64,000 nt of DNA, from positions 1-64,000 of the forward strand of contig NZ_QOWE01000005.1 of the NCBI RefSeq assembly GCF_003334855.1, given 5' to 3'. The notes beneath the pieces are model-generated. The model saw only the letters and a list, made by a program, of their open reading frames with translations. It searched no databases and had not been told where the DNA came from. The stretch's first letter is position 1, and each line of letters begins with the position of its first letter. The translations under genes were made by a program, and so were the position numbers. Source of the stretch: Larkinella punicea (lineage in GTDB: Bacteria; Bacteroidota; Bacteroidia; Cytophagales; Spirosomataceae). Shown here piece by piece: positions 51,946 to 63,849 of the stretch.

Positions 51946-53067
51946 ATGAGTGGTCAAACGAAATTATATAAGTACAAGACCCTAAAAAATGTGGCGGTCC
52001 GGTTAAGAGATGATTTAAATGATCATCACTTTGTCCTGCTCTATGCTTATAACGGAACCGGAAAGACGCGCCTTTCAATGGAATTTAAAGACCTCAGCAA
52101 GAAGCGCAGGAAAGAACCGGTAACAGATACCCTCTATTACAATGCCTACACCGAAGACCTTTTTCACTGGAATAATGACCTGGAAAATGACACGGAACGC
52201 CATTTAATCATCAATAAAAATTCCAGATTTTTTGAGGGGTTTAGGGAGTTGGCATTAGAAGAAAAGATTTTCGGTTTTCTCGAACGCTATGCCGATTTCA
52301 ATTTTACAATCAATTATGATGATTGGAATATTGTTTTTAGGAAGCAGGTTAAAAATCCACGATTCAGACCCGATGCCGAAGAACCAGCGTATGTAATTCA
52401 GGAAAACATCAAGATATCCAGAGGAGAAGAAAATATTTTTATATGGTGCATTTTCCTGGCTATTTGTGAATTAGCCATCGATGGTGACGAGTCGTATAGT
52501 TGGGTCAAACACATTTATATCGATGATCCAATTTCTTCACTCGATGACAACAATGCCATTGCGGTGGCCAGTGATTTGGCGCAATTGCTAAAAAAAGGAA
52601 AGGACAAAGTGAGCGTTGTCATTTCTTCGCACCATGCCCTATTTTTCAACGTGATGTATAACGAACTCAGGAACATGGCTCACAAAAGCCACTTTTTGCA
52701 CAAAAATGGTTTAGACGGTTACGTCCTGAGAGCAACCGATGATACGCCTTTTTTTCATCACGTTGCTTTGTTGAGCGATCTAAAAAAAGCATCGGAAACG
52801 GAAAAGATCAATACCTATCATTTTAATATGTTACGTAGCGTGTTAGAAAAGACGTCAACTTTTTTTGGTTATGATGAATTTTCAAAGTGTATCTACGGTG
52901 TTGAGGACGAAGTGCTTTTTTCTCGGGCGTTAAATTTACTTAGTCACGGAAAATACTCCGTCTATCAGCCTGTTGAAATGAATTTGGATAACAAAGAATT
53001 ATTCAAAAGGATATTGAACGCGTTTTTAGAGAAACACAACTTTCAATTACCGGAAATATTTGCTTAA
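51946..53067 (+). CDS. PrrC-like ABC-ATPase, candidate anticodon nuclease
   Basis: 373 residues. An ABC-type NTPase fills most of the protein: Walker A A-Y-N-G-T-G-K-T (34-41), signature-like S-R-G-E (158-161), Walker B I-Y-I-D-D-P (190-195), D-loop S-S-L-D-D (197-201) and a switch-like His at 229/230. There is no long coiled coil or zinc hook, so it is not RloC. The C-terminal part has Arg297-x3-Glu301 and His334. In E. coli PrrC the catalytic triad is Arg320, Glu324, His356, with almost the same spacing (4 then 32; here 4 then 33). PrrC is held silent by its type I enzyme and cuts tRNA-Lys when phage inhibits restriction. The position 3 bp after hsdS supports the same arrangement. Activity is inference. 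Confidence 0.7.
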   Translation: MSGQTKLYKYKTLKNVAVRLRDDLNDHHFVLLYAYNGTGKTRLSMEFKDLSKKRRKEPVTDTLYYNAYTEDLFHWNNDLENDTERHLIINKNSRFFEGFRELALEEKIFGFLERYADFNFTINYDDWNIVFRKQVKNPRFRPDAEEPAYVIQENIKISRGEENIFIWCIFLAICELAIDGDESYSWVKHIYIDDPISSLDDNNAIAVASDLAQLLKKGKDKVSVVISSHHALFFNVMYNELRNMAHKSHFLHKNGLDGYVLRATDDTPFFHHVALLSDLKKASETEKINTYHFNMLRSVLEKTSTFFGYDEFSKCIYGVEDEVLFSRALNLLSHGKYSVYQPVEMNLDNKELFKRILNAFLEKHNFQLPEIFA

Positions 53068-53212
53068 CCACAAAGTATGACACAGAATACGATTATCAGT
53101 GTGATTCGTTATTACGCCCTGTCAGGGCTTGTGAGAGCCATTGCTTACGGGTAACACAGGGCGATTACCCTGTGTTTGGTGATCATGCCCCTTCGGGGGG
53201 GCATCAACCCGA

Positions 53213-53319
53213 TAGCCCTGAAAGGGCGTCATATTCTAGCGATGGGTCATCCCATCCGACTAATACAAACGTAGCCCTGAAAGGGCGTACTATCCTAACG
53301 GTGGGGGCATCCCATCCGA
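53213..53319. repeat. Two direct repeats of about 47 bp before hsdM
   Basis: Units 53213-53259 and 53272-53319 both start TAGCCCTGAAAGGGCGT and end CATCCCATCCGA. The unit contains the small palindrome GCCCTGAAAGGGC. A similar CCCTGTCAGGG lies upstream near 53117. Such units resemble dispersed repeats of Bacteroidota. They split hsdM from the other hsd genes. Confidence 0.75.
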
Positions 53320-53325
53320 ACACCA

Positions 53326-54954
<1,629 letters not shown>

Positions 54955-55100
54955 AAAAGACTGGATGACTTCCCGACGACGATTTTCAACAAGCCCTGAG
55001 TTAGAAAGTAACCCTTTTTACGTACACCCCAAACGTTAGCGCCTTCCCGACCATTTTCTTAATCAAAAACCGGCCCGATAAACCCATGCCATTTTTTGCG

Positions 55101-55135
55101 ACCCGAGCCGAAAAAAAGTTTTTTTCGGCTCGGGT
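55101..55135. terminator. Strong hairpin after hsdM
   Basis: ACCCGAGCCGAAAAAAA pairs with TTTTTTTCGGCTCGGGT, an almost perfect 17-bp stem with an A-tract and T-tract inside. About 150 bp after hsdM; it can stop transcription in either direction. Confidence 0.7.
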
Positions 55136-55764
55136 TCCCTCGTGAGGGCTGGGATGTGGTCAGGGTCAGCACTTCAAATCGAGCGGTTCACAATCTATTT
55201 TCCAGATTGGCTATCGTAAAAAAGCCCAAATTAGATCTCAAAATAGTTCTATCTACTACTACATCTGGGTTTCCCCAAAAAAGGCCCGGTTCAAGCTATC
55301 TTTTAGGCTACGGATTGAAGGCCAACGGGTGGAATAAGCCCGTAGTGCGGCTATTCATAACGTGCCAAATTCAGAAAATACAATTTATCCGCAAAGGGCT
55401 CCGGAATTTAATTTAGCAGGCATTATTTACAAGTACGCTAATGACGTGAATGAGCCAGTAACCTATCTTGATAAACCGAATTTTTTAAATTAATTATCAG
55501 ACAAAATAATTCTACGGATAAATGTCATGGCAAAATTTTTGCTATTCATTCAATACAATTATCTGTTCATTTATTTAAACTTTTGAATCTATTTTAATTT
55601 AAATATTTTACAATATGCCGTATAATAAATAGACAACAAAAACGGTATTTAAAATTTGTGATTCGTAAAAAAACAGCTTAAAGTTGCGCACACAAATTCT
55701 CTGTCTTGCCTTTTAGTGAAGCAACCTATGAAAAAAGACAATTCAATTAAGACGAGCAACTAAT

Positions 55765-55843
55765 CCTGGCCCAAACCTCCATAGCCAGGTATTCCCGATT
55801 GTTAATTTGCTCTACCCCCTCCAGGTGTAGCCAATTAACAATC
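55765..55843. repeat. Two adjacent hairpins in the leader of the TSP3-repeat gene
   Basis: CCTGGC (55765-55770) pairs with GCCAGG (55784-55789). Next, the 20-nt arm at 55797-55816 pairs with 55824-55843 (GGTGTAGCCAATTAACAATC) with a few mismatches and a 7-nt loop. The pair looks like structured RNA if transcribed. Confidence 0.55.
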
Positions 55844-56301
55844 AATCTATCAAGCATTTACCTCCAAATGCTGTTGTGATTGCAAAAAAAAAAGAGTTAC
55901 CCACTTAAATGTCAGAGTTGGAAACGGCCGGATTAAGCGACCATTACTTTCGCATGCTTAATTCTGTAACTCGCATTTAATCTTCAATCACCCTACTGTC
56001 AAGAATACAAGCGCGGGCTACCTCCAGGCTCCATGCGCTATTCTGATCCGGTTTTCAGTATGATAACCAGAATTGATTTCCTCCAGGATCAATCAGGCAG
56101 GAAGCTGTGCTCATAATTTTATGTAACGCGTACTTCTTACAGGACCTTCTTTTATGAAATTCAAAAACACGAATTTCTGCCGGGGAAAGGTATGTGTAAT
56201 AAGTAACATAACCAGGCCGCAACTTTTATAAAGCTAGCGGTAGACGGCGCGCATTTTCTTAAAATTTAAACAACAGTCCATCCATTTAAAACCAGTTCGC
56301 T

Positions 56302-59300
56302 ATGACTCCACATTACTGTTTAATTGGGCGAATTAAAAACCAGCTTTCCCGACAGCGGCACCGTCTGATGAGCTTGCTGGCCGTAATGGGTATGCTAGTC
56401 AGTATACCTCCCGCGTATGCGCAGTCGTGCTATGCCCCCATTTCCGGAACGGCGGTGCAGGTGGGCGGGGTGATCAGTGCAACGGTTTGCGCAGGTCCGC
56501 TTTGCCTGGGAACGGGCACCTACAACGAATTGCAAAAAATAACCGATAACAGCCTCGAAACCTTTGCCAATATCAACACAACCATTGCGGCTCAGATTGC
56601 CCAGGGAATTTCGGTGAAAAGAACCAATGGTACCTATACCGGCGAAAATGTGGTCGGTTTTATCCTGTCGCGTAGTGCGCTGGTCGATGTGTCGGTTCAG
56701 AGCAGCGTGACCATCCGAACCTACCTGAACGGCAATCCCGTCTCGGCAGCACAACCGCTCAATGCGCTGGTATCCGGCTCCGCGCTGGGCAGTGTGGAGA
56801 AAATGTATGCGACGTTCACAACGAACCAGGAATTTGACGAAGTTCGCCTGAACACCAGTTTGCTGAGTGCTGAAGTGTTCAGCAACCTGCGGATTTTTGC
56901 CGCAGTGGCCTTCCCGACCAGTTGCTCAACGCCGGTGTCTACCACCGCCTGCAACGACTACATCAGCGGTCTGGGCACGGATGCTACTTACTACGGCTCG
57001 GTAACCTGTGCCGCCTGTTCGCTGACCGACCGGGCCAATCTAATCGATGGAAACAATGCCAATTATGCCGTTCTGACCCCCACGGCTGGTGTTGCCTCCG
57101 AAATTTCGGTCAGCGTTATCGACACGAAAAAGAAATACAAGGCCGGTGATCGGGCTGGTTTCGTCATTGCCAAAAATCAGGTCAATGCCTTGCTGGCGTT
57201 GAATGCCCTGAGCACCATTACCATTGAAACCTATTTGTTTGGAACCCTCCAGGAAGCCAAATCACCCGGCGACCCAACGAATGTGGTGGGCTTGTCGCTT
57301 CTGGCAGGGAGCAATACGATTCCGAAACAAAAGCTGGGCTTTACAACAACCCTGGATTTCAACGAGGTTCGTATCCGCATCAACTCGCTGGCGACGGCCA
57401 ACGTCGGTGCAATCCGGCTCTATGGGGCTTTTGTGGAGGCCACAACCTGCACGAATTGTGAAACGCTTCTGAACAACGCCGGTACGGGCAAATACAATGG
57501 GGCCATTGTTACCGGCTTTCAATCACTTGGGTTACCCTGGACGGGTGTACACGGGCTTGGTTTACACGCGCTCACGAATAGTGGAAATGCGGTTACATCA
57601 ACGCCAACCGATGACTTTGCTACGTATACATCCGTCGTAGGTGTATTAGGGGCCGGTCTGCAGTTTACCGTTGAAAATGATGGAACAGACTTTACCGCCA
57701 ATACGACGTTTGCCGGGTTTCATATTTCCAAAACCGGCTCACTCATTGCGTTAGGACTGTTGGACGCTATTACCATAAAAGTCTATAATGGAACGACGCT
57801 GGTGGATGAATCTACTTCCGCTAGTTTGCTGGGGGCGTCGCTTATTTCCGGTACAACCACCCGATCCGTGGTAGGCTTTTATCCGGACGCAGCATTTGAC
57901 CGGATTCAGCTAATTGTCAATGAAGGTTTGCTCAGTGCCGATCTGGCAGGTGATTATTTAATTTATGATGCCTTTGTCATCGAAGATGCCGATGGGGATG
58001 GCGTTCCTGATTGTCAGGATGTCTGCGGCACCGGAACCGGCAATGATCTCCTCGATTTCGACGGCGACGGTATTCCGGATACCTGCGATCCGGATGATGA
58101 CAACGACGGAATTCCCGATACGGTAGAAAATCCGGAAGGCGATCCGAACCGGGATACGGATGGTGACAGCAGTCCGGATCTGCGGGATCTGGACAGCGAT
58201 AACGACGGCATCCCGGATTCCGTTGAAAAAGGCCCGGATGGCAACAATCCCTCCAATACGGACGGTACGGACGTTCCCGACTACCGCGATCCCGACAGCG
58301 ACAATGACGGCATTCCCGACTCCGTGGAAGCCGGCCCGAATGGCGATGAACCCCGCAACACAGACGGCGATGCCCTGCCCGATTACCTCGATCTGGACAG
58401 CGACAACGACGGCATTCTGGATACCGTCGAGAAAGGCTCCGACGGTAACAACCCGACCAACAGCGATACCAATACCGGCAGCAACCCCGACGGTCGGCCG
58501 GATTACATCGACCTGGATGCTGATAACGACGGCATCAACGACGTCATTGAAGCCAACCCCAACGGTTCTCCAACCAAAGACAGCAATGGTGACGGTATTG
58601 CCGATGGCACGCCGGGCGCAACGGGGATTCCAGCCTCCGCGGGCAGCGGTTTGACGCCACCCGACACCGACGGAGATACGAAGCCTGACTTCCAGGATAT
58701 TGATACCGACGGCGACGGCATTCCGGATCTCTACGAAAGCGGCATTCCGAATCCGAATGCGCTCGATACCAACAAAGACGGTATTATCGACGATGCTTCC
58801 GAAACGGATAACGACGGTATTCCCACCGTGAACGCTCCCGCAGCCGTGGTCGATGGGGCCAATGGAACCTACGGCGATGCCAATAGCCCGGCCTTGCCGA
58901 ACAACGACGGGGATGCTTATCCGAATTACCGCGACCTCGACAGTGATAACGACGGCATTACGGACACCGTTGAAAAAGGAATCGATGGCGCCAATCCGAC
59001 CAACACCGACGGGGATTTACTACCGGACTACCTGGATCTGGATTCGGATAATGACGGTATCAACGATGTGGTGGAAGCCACCGGCTCGCCGACCAATGAC
59101 TCGAACGGCGATGGAATTGCCGATGGTACACCGGGGGCAACGGGCATCCCGTCGTCCGCAGGTTCGGGAGTAACCCCGGCCGATGCCGACAATGACGGCA
59201 GCCCGAACTACCGCGATCTGGACAGTGATAACGACTCCAAGAAAGATCTCTACGAAAGCGGCATTCCCAATCCGGCATCGCTCGACACCAACGGGGATGG

Positions 59301-59853
59301 CGTGGTGGATGCGGCTGATGGAACGGACAATGACGGTATTCCGCAAACGGTCGATGGTGAACCCAATGCCTATGGTGACAGCGGAAACCCAACTTTGCCC
59401 AATGAAGATACGGATGAGAACCCGGATTATATCGACCCGGCCGGTGTGGATCTGTACCCAACGCTGTCGATGCCCGACCGGTTGTATGGTGCCAGTGGCG
59501 GAGCTAAAAACCTCAAGGTGCAGGTGTATAACCTCATTCCGGCCACCAATACCAACGGAACGATTACACTAACGATTTCGAGACCGTCACCCTTCTACAC
59601 GATGGCGCTCTCAACCGCTGAAGCCCTTCAGGATCAATGGATACTGACCACCGAAACCTTACTGTTCAAACTGGTTTCCAAAACGGGGGTAACCATTGCA
59701 GGCAGTTCGTTCAATGAAATCGAAATGGTGCTGACGGCCAGCGGCTCGGCGGCTCCGGGACTTGCCAACCTGAACATAAACATTCTTGCCGGTTCAGGGG
59801 GAGAAACCAACACGGCCAACAACGTAGCCAGCGCACAGATAACCATTGAGTAA
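56302..59853 (+). CDS. Large secreted protein with TSP3-type calcium-binding repeats
   Basis: 1183 residues. An extended signal sequence is plausible; a shorter start at 56368 (MSLLAVMGM) gives a standard one ending P-A-Y-A-Q. Residues 30-555 contain three related beta-rich modules of about 170-190 residues, each led by a cysteine pair and with V-G-F-x-x-S-like repeats. Residues 560-1046 are Asp-rich thrombospondin type 3-like repeats ([12 protein letters not shown] and variants), predicted to bind many Ca2+ ions and form a stiff stalk. The last 110 residues are a CARDB-like beta domain. No T9SS sorting domain is present at the end, which is notable. Probably a surface or matrix adhesin. Confidence 0.88.
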   Translation: MTPHYCLIGRIKNQLSRQRHRLMSLLAVMGMLVSIPPAYAQSCYAPISGTAVQVGGVISATVCAGPLCLGTGTYNELQKITDNSLETFANINTTIAAQIAQGISVKRTNGTYTGENVVGFILSRSALVDVSVQSSVTIRTYLNGNPVSAAQPLNALVSGSALGSVEKMYATFTTNQEFDEVRLNTSLLSAEVFSNLRIFAAVAFPTSCSTPVSTTACNDYISGLGTDATYYGSVTCAACSLTDRANLIDGNNANYAVLTPTAGVASEISVSVIDTKKKYKAGDRAGFVIAKNQVNALLALNALSTITIETYLFGTLQEAKSPGDPTNVVGLSLLAGSNTIPKQKLGFTTTLDFNEVRIRINSLATANVGAIRLYGAFVEATTCTNCETLLNNAGTGKYNGAIVTGFQSLGLPWTGVHGLGLHALTNSGNAVTSTPTDDFATYTSVVGVLGAGLQFTVENDGTDFTANTTFAGFHISKTGSLIALGLLDAITIKVYNGTTLVDESTSASLLGASLISGTTTRSVVGFYPDAAFDRIQLIVNEGLLSADLAGDYLIYDAFVIEDADGDGVPDCQDVCGTGTGNDLLDFDGDGIPDTCDPDDDNDGIPDTVENPEGDPNRDTDGDSSPDLRDLDSDNDGIPDSVEKGPDGNNPSNTDGTDVPDYRDPDSDNDGIPDSVEAGPNGDEPRNTDGDALPDYLDLDSDNDGILDTVEKGSDGNNPTNSDTNTGSNPDGRPDYIDLDADNDGINDVIEANPNGSPTKDSNGDGIADGTPGATGIPASAGSGLTPPDTDGDTKPDFQDIDTDGDGIPDLYESGIPNPNALDTNKDGIIDDASETDNDGIPTVNAPAAVVDGANGTYGDANSPALPNNDGDAYPNYRDLDSDNDGITDTVEKGIDGANPTNTDGDLLPDYLDLDSDNDGINDVVEATGSPTNDSNGDGIADGTPGATGIPSSAGSGVTPADADNDGSPNYRDLDSDNDSKKDLYESGIPNPASLDTNGDGVVDAADGTDNDGIPQTVDGEPNAYGDSGNPTLPNEDTDENPDYIDPAGVDLYPTLSMPDRLYGASGGAKNLKVQVYNLIPATNTNGTITLTISRPSPFYTMALSTAEALQDQWILTTETLLFKLVSKTGVTIAGSSFNEIEMVLTASGSAAPGLANLNINILAGSGGETNTANNVASAQITIE

Positions 59854-59863
59854 CGCAACCAGA

Positions 59864-59895
59864 TTTTTCCGGGCCGACTGGTCGGCCCGGAAAAA
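59864..59895. terminator. Hairpin between the two secreted-protein genes
   Basis: A perfect 15-bp stem, TTTTTCCGGGCCGAC (59864-59878) with its complement (59881-59895) and a 2-nt loop. T's lie in the left arm, and no T-run follows on the plus strand, so it may be an attenuator or stabiliser as much as a terminator. Confidence 0.55.
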
Positions 59896-59944
59896 ATCAA
59901 CTTTTCAGACAACCGCAAACGTATAACCATTAACAAAAGCAGCT

Positions 59945-61015
59945 ATGAACCGAATAATTGTACTCATCCTGTTATTCTCCGGGTTTTTTATGGGAAGAAA
60001 GTCGAACGCTCAGGTCGTCATCGATGCCTCGACGAACATCTTCCTCATCACTGAAAACGCCGGTGATCCGACGATTTTCGCCGGCCCCAATCACACGGGC
60101 GTTCTGACGGTCAATTTCCAGAATTTATCGGCACCCTCCATTCCCATTGGTGCGATCCGGGTGGTGGTCACGCTCAATAGTTTTGTCAATTATGTGTCGC
60201 TCCAGCCCAATACATATTTTACGGTAGAAAGTTCGAGCGGAACATCCGTCAGTCTCGTCAACACGCTGGCGGCCATTCCGACGGGTGCCGTCGCCATCGA
60301 TCTCAATACAATCGCCGTTGCCCAAACCGCCGGAAATGTCATTCTACAGGCCGACATCGAAGTAGCAAATGCCTTGCTTATTCAGGAAAATACACCCGGC
60401 AACAACGCATCGAACGTCCAGACGTCCGTCGGGTCCTCGGCCCTGCCCGTCACCCTGTCGTCCTTCAACGTAAAAGCCGTCAACCAACACGCGGTTCTGG
60501 AATGGACCACGTCATCCGAGAAAAACAACGCGTTTTTTGAAGTGCAGCATTCGACCAATGCCCGCGATTTTGAGGTGCTGGGAAAGGTAAACGGCCACGG
60601 AACGACGTATCAAACCCAGAATTATCGCTTCACGCAGGAATATCCCGATCCGTCGGTGGTTCATTATTACCGATTGCGGCAGGTGGATACGGACGGGAAA
60701 TACGAGTTCAGCTTCCTGCGCTCCCTGACATTTGAGGGTTACGTGGGCATCGAACTGAAACTGTCGACCAATCCGGTTACCAACGGCACCATCAAAGCGT
60801 ATGTCGATTACGGCGACGAAAATCTCTCCCGGGAAGCGAACCTGGTTCTGGTCGACAACATGGGCCGAACCGTCGGTAAACAATCGATTTTGCTGGAGAA
60901 AGGACGGAATACCGTGCAATTTCAGGGCGTGTCCCTACACAGTGGCCTGTACGTGATCTCGTTGCAAAACCCGTCGCTGGTACAGCCAAAGTTCGTAAAA
61001 GTGGCTGTTCAGTAA
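59945..61015 (+). CDS. T9SS-sorted secreted protein
   Basis: 356 residues with a signal peptide ending S-N-A-Q. Residues 25-155 form a CARDB/DUF11-like beta domain similar in style to the last domain of the preceding protein. From about 165 it has the typical linker L-P-V-T-L-S-S-F-N-V-K with V-L-E-W-T-T-S-S-E-K-N-N-A-F-F-E-V-Q and Y-Y-R-L-R-Q-V-D-T-D-G-K-Y. The C-terminal sorting domain has S-T-N-P-V-T-N-G-T-I-K and ends G-L-Y-V-I-S-L-Q...K-V-A-V-Q. It follows the adhesin-like gene by 91 bp on the same strand and may be its partner at the cell surface. Confidence 0.88.
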   Translation: MNRIIVLILLFSGFFMGRKSNAQVVIDASTNIFLITENAGDPTIFAGPNHTGVLTVNFQNLSAPSIPIGAIRVVVTLNSFVNYVSLQPNTYFTVESSSGTSVSLVNTLAAIPTGAVAIDLNTIAVAQTAGNVILQADIEVANALLIQENTPGNNASNVQTSVGSSALPVTLSSFNVKAVNQHAVLEWTTSSEKNNAFFEVQHSTNARDFEVLGKVNGHGTTYQTQNYRFTQEYPDPSVVHYYRLRQVDTDGKYEFSFLRSLTFEGYVGIELKLSTNPVTNGTIKAYVDYGDENLSREANLVLVDNMGRTVGKQSILLEKGRNTVQFQGVSLHSGLYVISLQNPSLVQPKFVKVAVQ

Positions 61016-61139
61016 CCGGCTGAACAGACGGATCTGAAAACACGGACTTATTCGTTACCGCCGTCCTGAAAACGGCGGTACCTGGCTCTGTATTGCCAAT
61101 CATCTGAGTCGATAATCCCTCATCCTAGATTATAAAGTG

Positions 61140-63062
61140 ATGATAGAGCACTATTTAAAAATCCATTCAAACCGCATTGTCTCCAGCTATTTCGTGCTGC
61201 TGGCCGATGTTTGTCTCTCCATCGGTTCGTTCGCGATTGCCTTTTTGTTGCGGTTTAATTTCGAAGTAACCACCATTTATGCCGATTACTTCCTGTTTTG
61301 CCTGGGTCTCACGGTCGGAATCCGGTCTCTATTTTTCGTGCTGTTCCGTTCCCACCAGGGCATCATTCGCCACACCAGTCTCGAAGACATTCTGCTGCTG
61401 TTGTATGCCGTTACCGCCGGTAGCACGATTACAGCTTTTGGAACCTATTTCGGCTGGCAAGCCGGTTACCTCGTATATTACGTGCCGGTATCGATTCTGA
61501 TGATCGATTATTGCTGCTCCCTCGTAGCCCTGTCGCTGAGCCGGTTTCTGGTCAAAGCGTTTTACTGGCACCTGCGCTCGATTACGCGGGGTACGCCGTT
61601 GCAGCCGATTTTGATCTACGGCGCCGGCAAAACCGGTCTGCTCACCCGCAACGCGCTGGCGCAGGACCCCACGCAACGGTATACAGTTCTGGCTTTCATC
61701 GACGACAATCCGTACAAAATCAACAAAGTCATTCAGGGCTTGCCGGTCGTTTCGCGGCAGGAAGCTTACAAACGCTATATTCGGAAACAAACGATTCCAC
61801 CCCAGATTCTGCTGGCGATGGGGGCCATCAGTCCGAAGAAAAAAACGGAAATCACCGATTTTTTCCTGCAATACCACGTCCCGGTCAAAACCATTCCCAC
61901 GGTTGAACAATGGATCGACGGCCGGCTGAACGCGTTCCAGATCCGCGACATCCGGATCGAGGACCTCCTTGGTCGCTCACCCATTCAACTGGAAAACCAG
62001 GCCATCCGCGAACAACTCAACGATCAGGTCGTGATGGTGACGGGGGCCGCCGGTTCGATTGGTGCCGAACTCATCCGGCAGGTGTTGCGCCACCGTCCAC
62101 ACACCGTCGTGCTGGTCGATCAGGCAGAATCGGCCCTGTTCGATCTGGAATTCAAACTGCGCCGGGAATACCAGGCCCTGGCGAGCGAGGTCAACGTGAT
62201 CGTGAAAATTGCGGACATCTCCGACGAATTTCGGATGCGGCATATTTTCCGGGAAACCCGCCCGACGATTGTCTTTCATGCCGCAGCCTACAAGCACGTT
62301 CCGCTCATGGAAGAACATCCATACGAAGCCGTGCGGGTGAATGTGCTGGGAACGCAGATTGTCGCGGATCTGTCGCTGAAATTTGGCGTTCGCACGTTCG
62401 TCATGATTTCGACCGACAAGGCCGTCAACCCCACCAACGTCATGGGAGCCACCAAACGGCTGGCCGAAATGTATGTTCAGAGCCTGAATCATCCTGACAA
62501 AGCCTTGCGCCGAACCCGGTTTATTGCCACCCGGTTTGGCAACGTGCTGGGTTCCAACGGCTCGGTGGTGACGGTTTTCCAACAGCAAATCCAGTCGGGC
62601 GGCCCCGTAACGGTCACCCACCCCGACATCATCCGCTATTTCATGACCATTCCGGAAGCCTGCCAGTTGGTGCTCGAAGCGGGCGGTATGGGCAAAGGCG
62701 GGGAAGTGTTCGTGTTCGACATGGGCGATCCGGTGAAGATCGTGGAACTGGCCCGCAAGATGATTCACCTGTCCGGTTATGCCGTAGACAAGGACATCAA
62801 AATCGTTTTTACGGGTTTGCGACCGGGCGAAAAGCTGTTTGAAGAACTCCTCAACGACAACGAAAGCACGCTGCCCACCCATCACCCCAAAATTATGATT
62901 GCGCAGGTGGTCATTCCCGACGCAGACGAAATGAAAGCGACACTCGACCAATTGCGGCATCTGATGCTCAACGGCAGTGATCACCAGTTGGTAGGAACCC
63001 TTAAACGTCTGATTCCAGAGTACATCAGTAACAACTCCGTTTTTACGGCCCTGGATTATTGA
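61140..63062 (+). CDS. Membrane nucleotide-sugar epimerase/dehydratase (CapD/WbpM/PglF-type)
   Basis: 640 residues from the ATG at 61140; a GTG three bases earlier is in frame. Four transmembrane helices lie in the first 135 residues. A first Rossmann-like part follows (I-L-I-Y-G-A-G-K-T-G-L). The catalytic domain starts with the NAD motif G-A-A-G-S-I-G-A-E-L near 301, then H-A-A-A-Y-K-H-V-P-L-M-E and S-T-D-K-A-V-N-P-T-N-V-M-G-A-T-K-R, where the dehydratase family has its active Asp/Lys/Met group. The enzyme is a UDP-sugar 4,6-dehydratase type, starting the synthesis of diamino or amino-deoxy sugars for capsule or protein glycans. Confidence 0.93.
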   Translation: MIEHYLKIHSNRIVSSYFVLLADVCLSIGSFAIAFLLRFNFEVTTIYADYFLFCLGLTVGIRSLFFVLFRSHQGIIRHTSLEDILLLLYAVTAGSTITAFGTYFGWQAGYLVYYVPVSILMIDYCCSLVALSLSRFLVKAFYWHLRSITRGTPLQPILIYGAGKTGLLTRNALAQDPTQRYTVLAFIDDNPYKINKVIQGLPVVSRQEAYKRYIRKQTIPPQILLAMGAISPKKKTEITDFFLQYHVPVKTIPTVEQWIDGRLNAFQIRDIRIEDLLGRSPIQLENQAIREQLNDQVVMVTGAAGSIGAELIRQVLRHRPHTVVLVDQAESALFDLEFKLRREYQALASEVNVIVKIADISDEFRMRHIFRETRPTIVFHAAAYKHVPLMEEHPYEAVRVNVLGTQIVADLSLKFGVRTFVMISTDKAVNPTNVMGATKRLAEMYVQSLNHPDKALRRTRFIATRFGNVLGSNGSVVTVFQQQIQSGGPVTVTHPDIIRYFMTIPEACQLVLEAGGMGKGGEVFVFDMGDPVKIVELARKMIHLSGYAVDKDIKIVFTGLRPGEKLFEELLNDNESTLPTHHPKIMIAQVVIPDADEMKATLDQLRHLMLNGSDHQLVGTLKRLIPEYISNNSVFTALDY

Positions 63063-63117
63063 AAACCGGGCCTAGTGCAGTGATGAAATACTATTTAACG
63101 CTAAAACCAGGAAAGTT

Positions 63118-63747
63118 ATGTACAAGATCTTATTAGTAGACGACCACTCCATTGTCCGTTCAGGCATCCGTTTGTTGTTGAAAGAACAATACGGCACCAT
63201 CCAGATTGACGAAGCCAAAAACGGCAGTTCGGCTTTCGGCAAGATTATGGATACCACCTATCATCTGGTGATTATGGACATCAACATGCCTAACACCGAC
63301 ACATTCAGTTTGCTCCAGAATATTCGGGCGATGGCACCGGACTTACCGATTATGATCTTTACCATCATGACCGAATACGCGTTCGCCAAGCGGTATCTGC
63401 AACTGGGCGTCAAGGGGTACGTCAGCAAGCAGGCCGAGGACCCGGAAATCCGGAAAGCCGTTCACGCCATCCTGTGTGGAAAACCGTGCGTATGCCCCGA
63501 CTTATTGGAAAAAATGCAGGATGATAATCACTTTAGGAAAGAACTGGACCCGTTCGATGCCTTGTCGAACCGGGAACTGGAAATTGCTTTTCACCTGGTG
63601 AGGGGCAAATCCGTCAGCCACATTGCCGATACGCTCAACATTCACACATCGACCGTTGGCACGCACAAAGCCCGGATATTCGACAAGCTCAAGGTCGACA
63701 ATGTACTGGTTATGAAAGACCTGGCAACGTATTACCGACTTATTTAA
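63118..63747 (+). CDS. NarL/FixJ-type LuxR response regulator
   Basis: 209 residues. The receiver domain has D-D-H at 8-10, the phospho-acceptor Asp54 in L-V-I-M-D-I-N-M-P, a Thr near 81 and Lys near 104 (Y-V-S-K-Q). The C-terminal LuxR-type HTH covers about 140-205 (L-S-N-R-E-L-E-I-A-F-H-L-V, then T-S-T-V-G-T-H-K-A-R-I-F-D-K-L). No sensor kinase gene is next to it. It starts 55 bp after the sugar dehydratase gene and may be cotranscribed; the target genes are not known. Confidence 0.93.
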   Translation: MYKILLVDDHSIVRSGIRLLLKEQYGTIQIDEAKNGSSAFGKIMDTTYHLVIMDINMPNTDTFSLLQNIRAMAPDLPIMIFTIMTEYAFAKRYLQLGVKGYVSKQAEDPEIRKAVHAILCGKPCVCPDLLEKMQDDNHFRKELDPFDALSNRELEIAFHLVRGKSVSHIADTLNIHTSTVGTHKARIFDKLKVDNVLVMKDLATYYRLI

Positions 63748-63849
63748 TCCTAGCGTTGAATCAATAGCCGATTGGGAGTGGACACCGTGTGAAACGTTCC
63801 CGTTTCCCGGCCACTTCCAATTTCTTCAACTGTTGCTCCAGGCAATCTT

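Larger units (their letters stand above)
54955..56301. other. 1.35-kb non-coding, AT-rich region with hairpins
   Basis: No credible gene was found. It holds a strong hairpin at 55101-55135 and paired hairpins at 55765-55843, and is largely AT-rich between 55440 and 55700. The 106-residue frame at 55096-55416 starts inside the hairpin and has no family match. It forms a long leader or spacer before the large secreted protein gene. Confidence 0.6.

Noticed and set aside
51946-53067. RloC-type anticodon nuclease
   Set aside because: At 373 residues it has no long coiled coil and no CxxC zinc hook between the Walker motifs, so the PrrC type fits better.
53213-53319. Possible small CRISPR array
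   Set aside because: Only two units of 47 bp separated by 12 bp, with no spacers of normal length and no cas genes.
55096-55416. 106-residue open frame after hsdM
   Set aside because: It starts inside a strong hairpin, has low-complexity basic composition and no family features; most likely chance.
58000-59450. DNA repeats in the TSP3 region as a mobile or CRISPR-like feature
   Set aside because: The periodicity is explained by the Asp-rich protein repeats in one long open frame.
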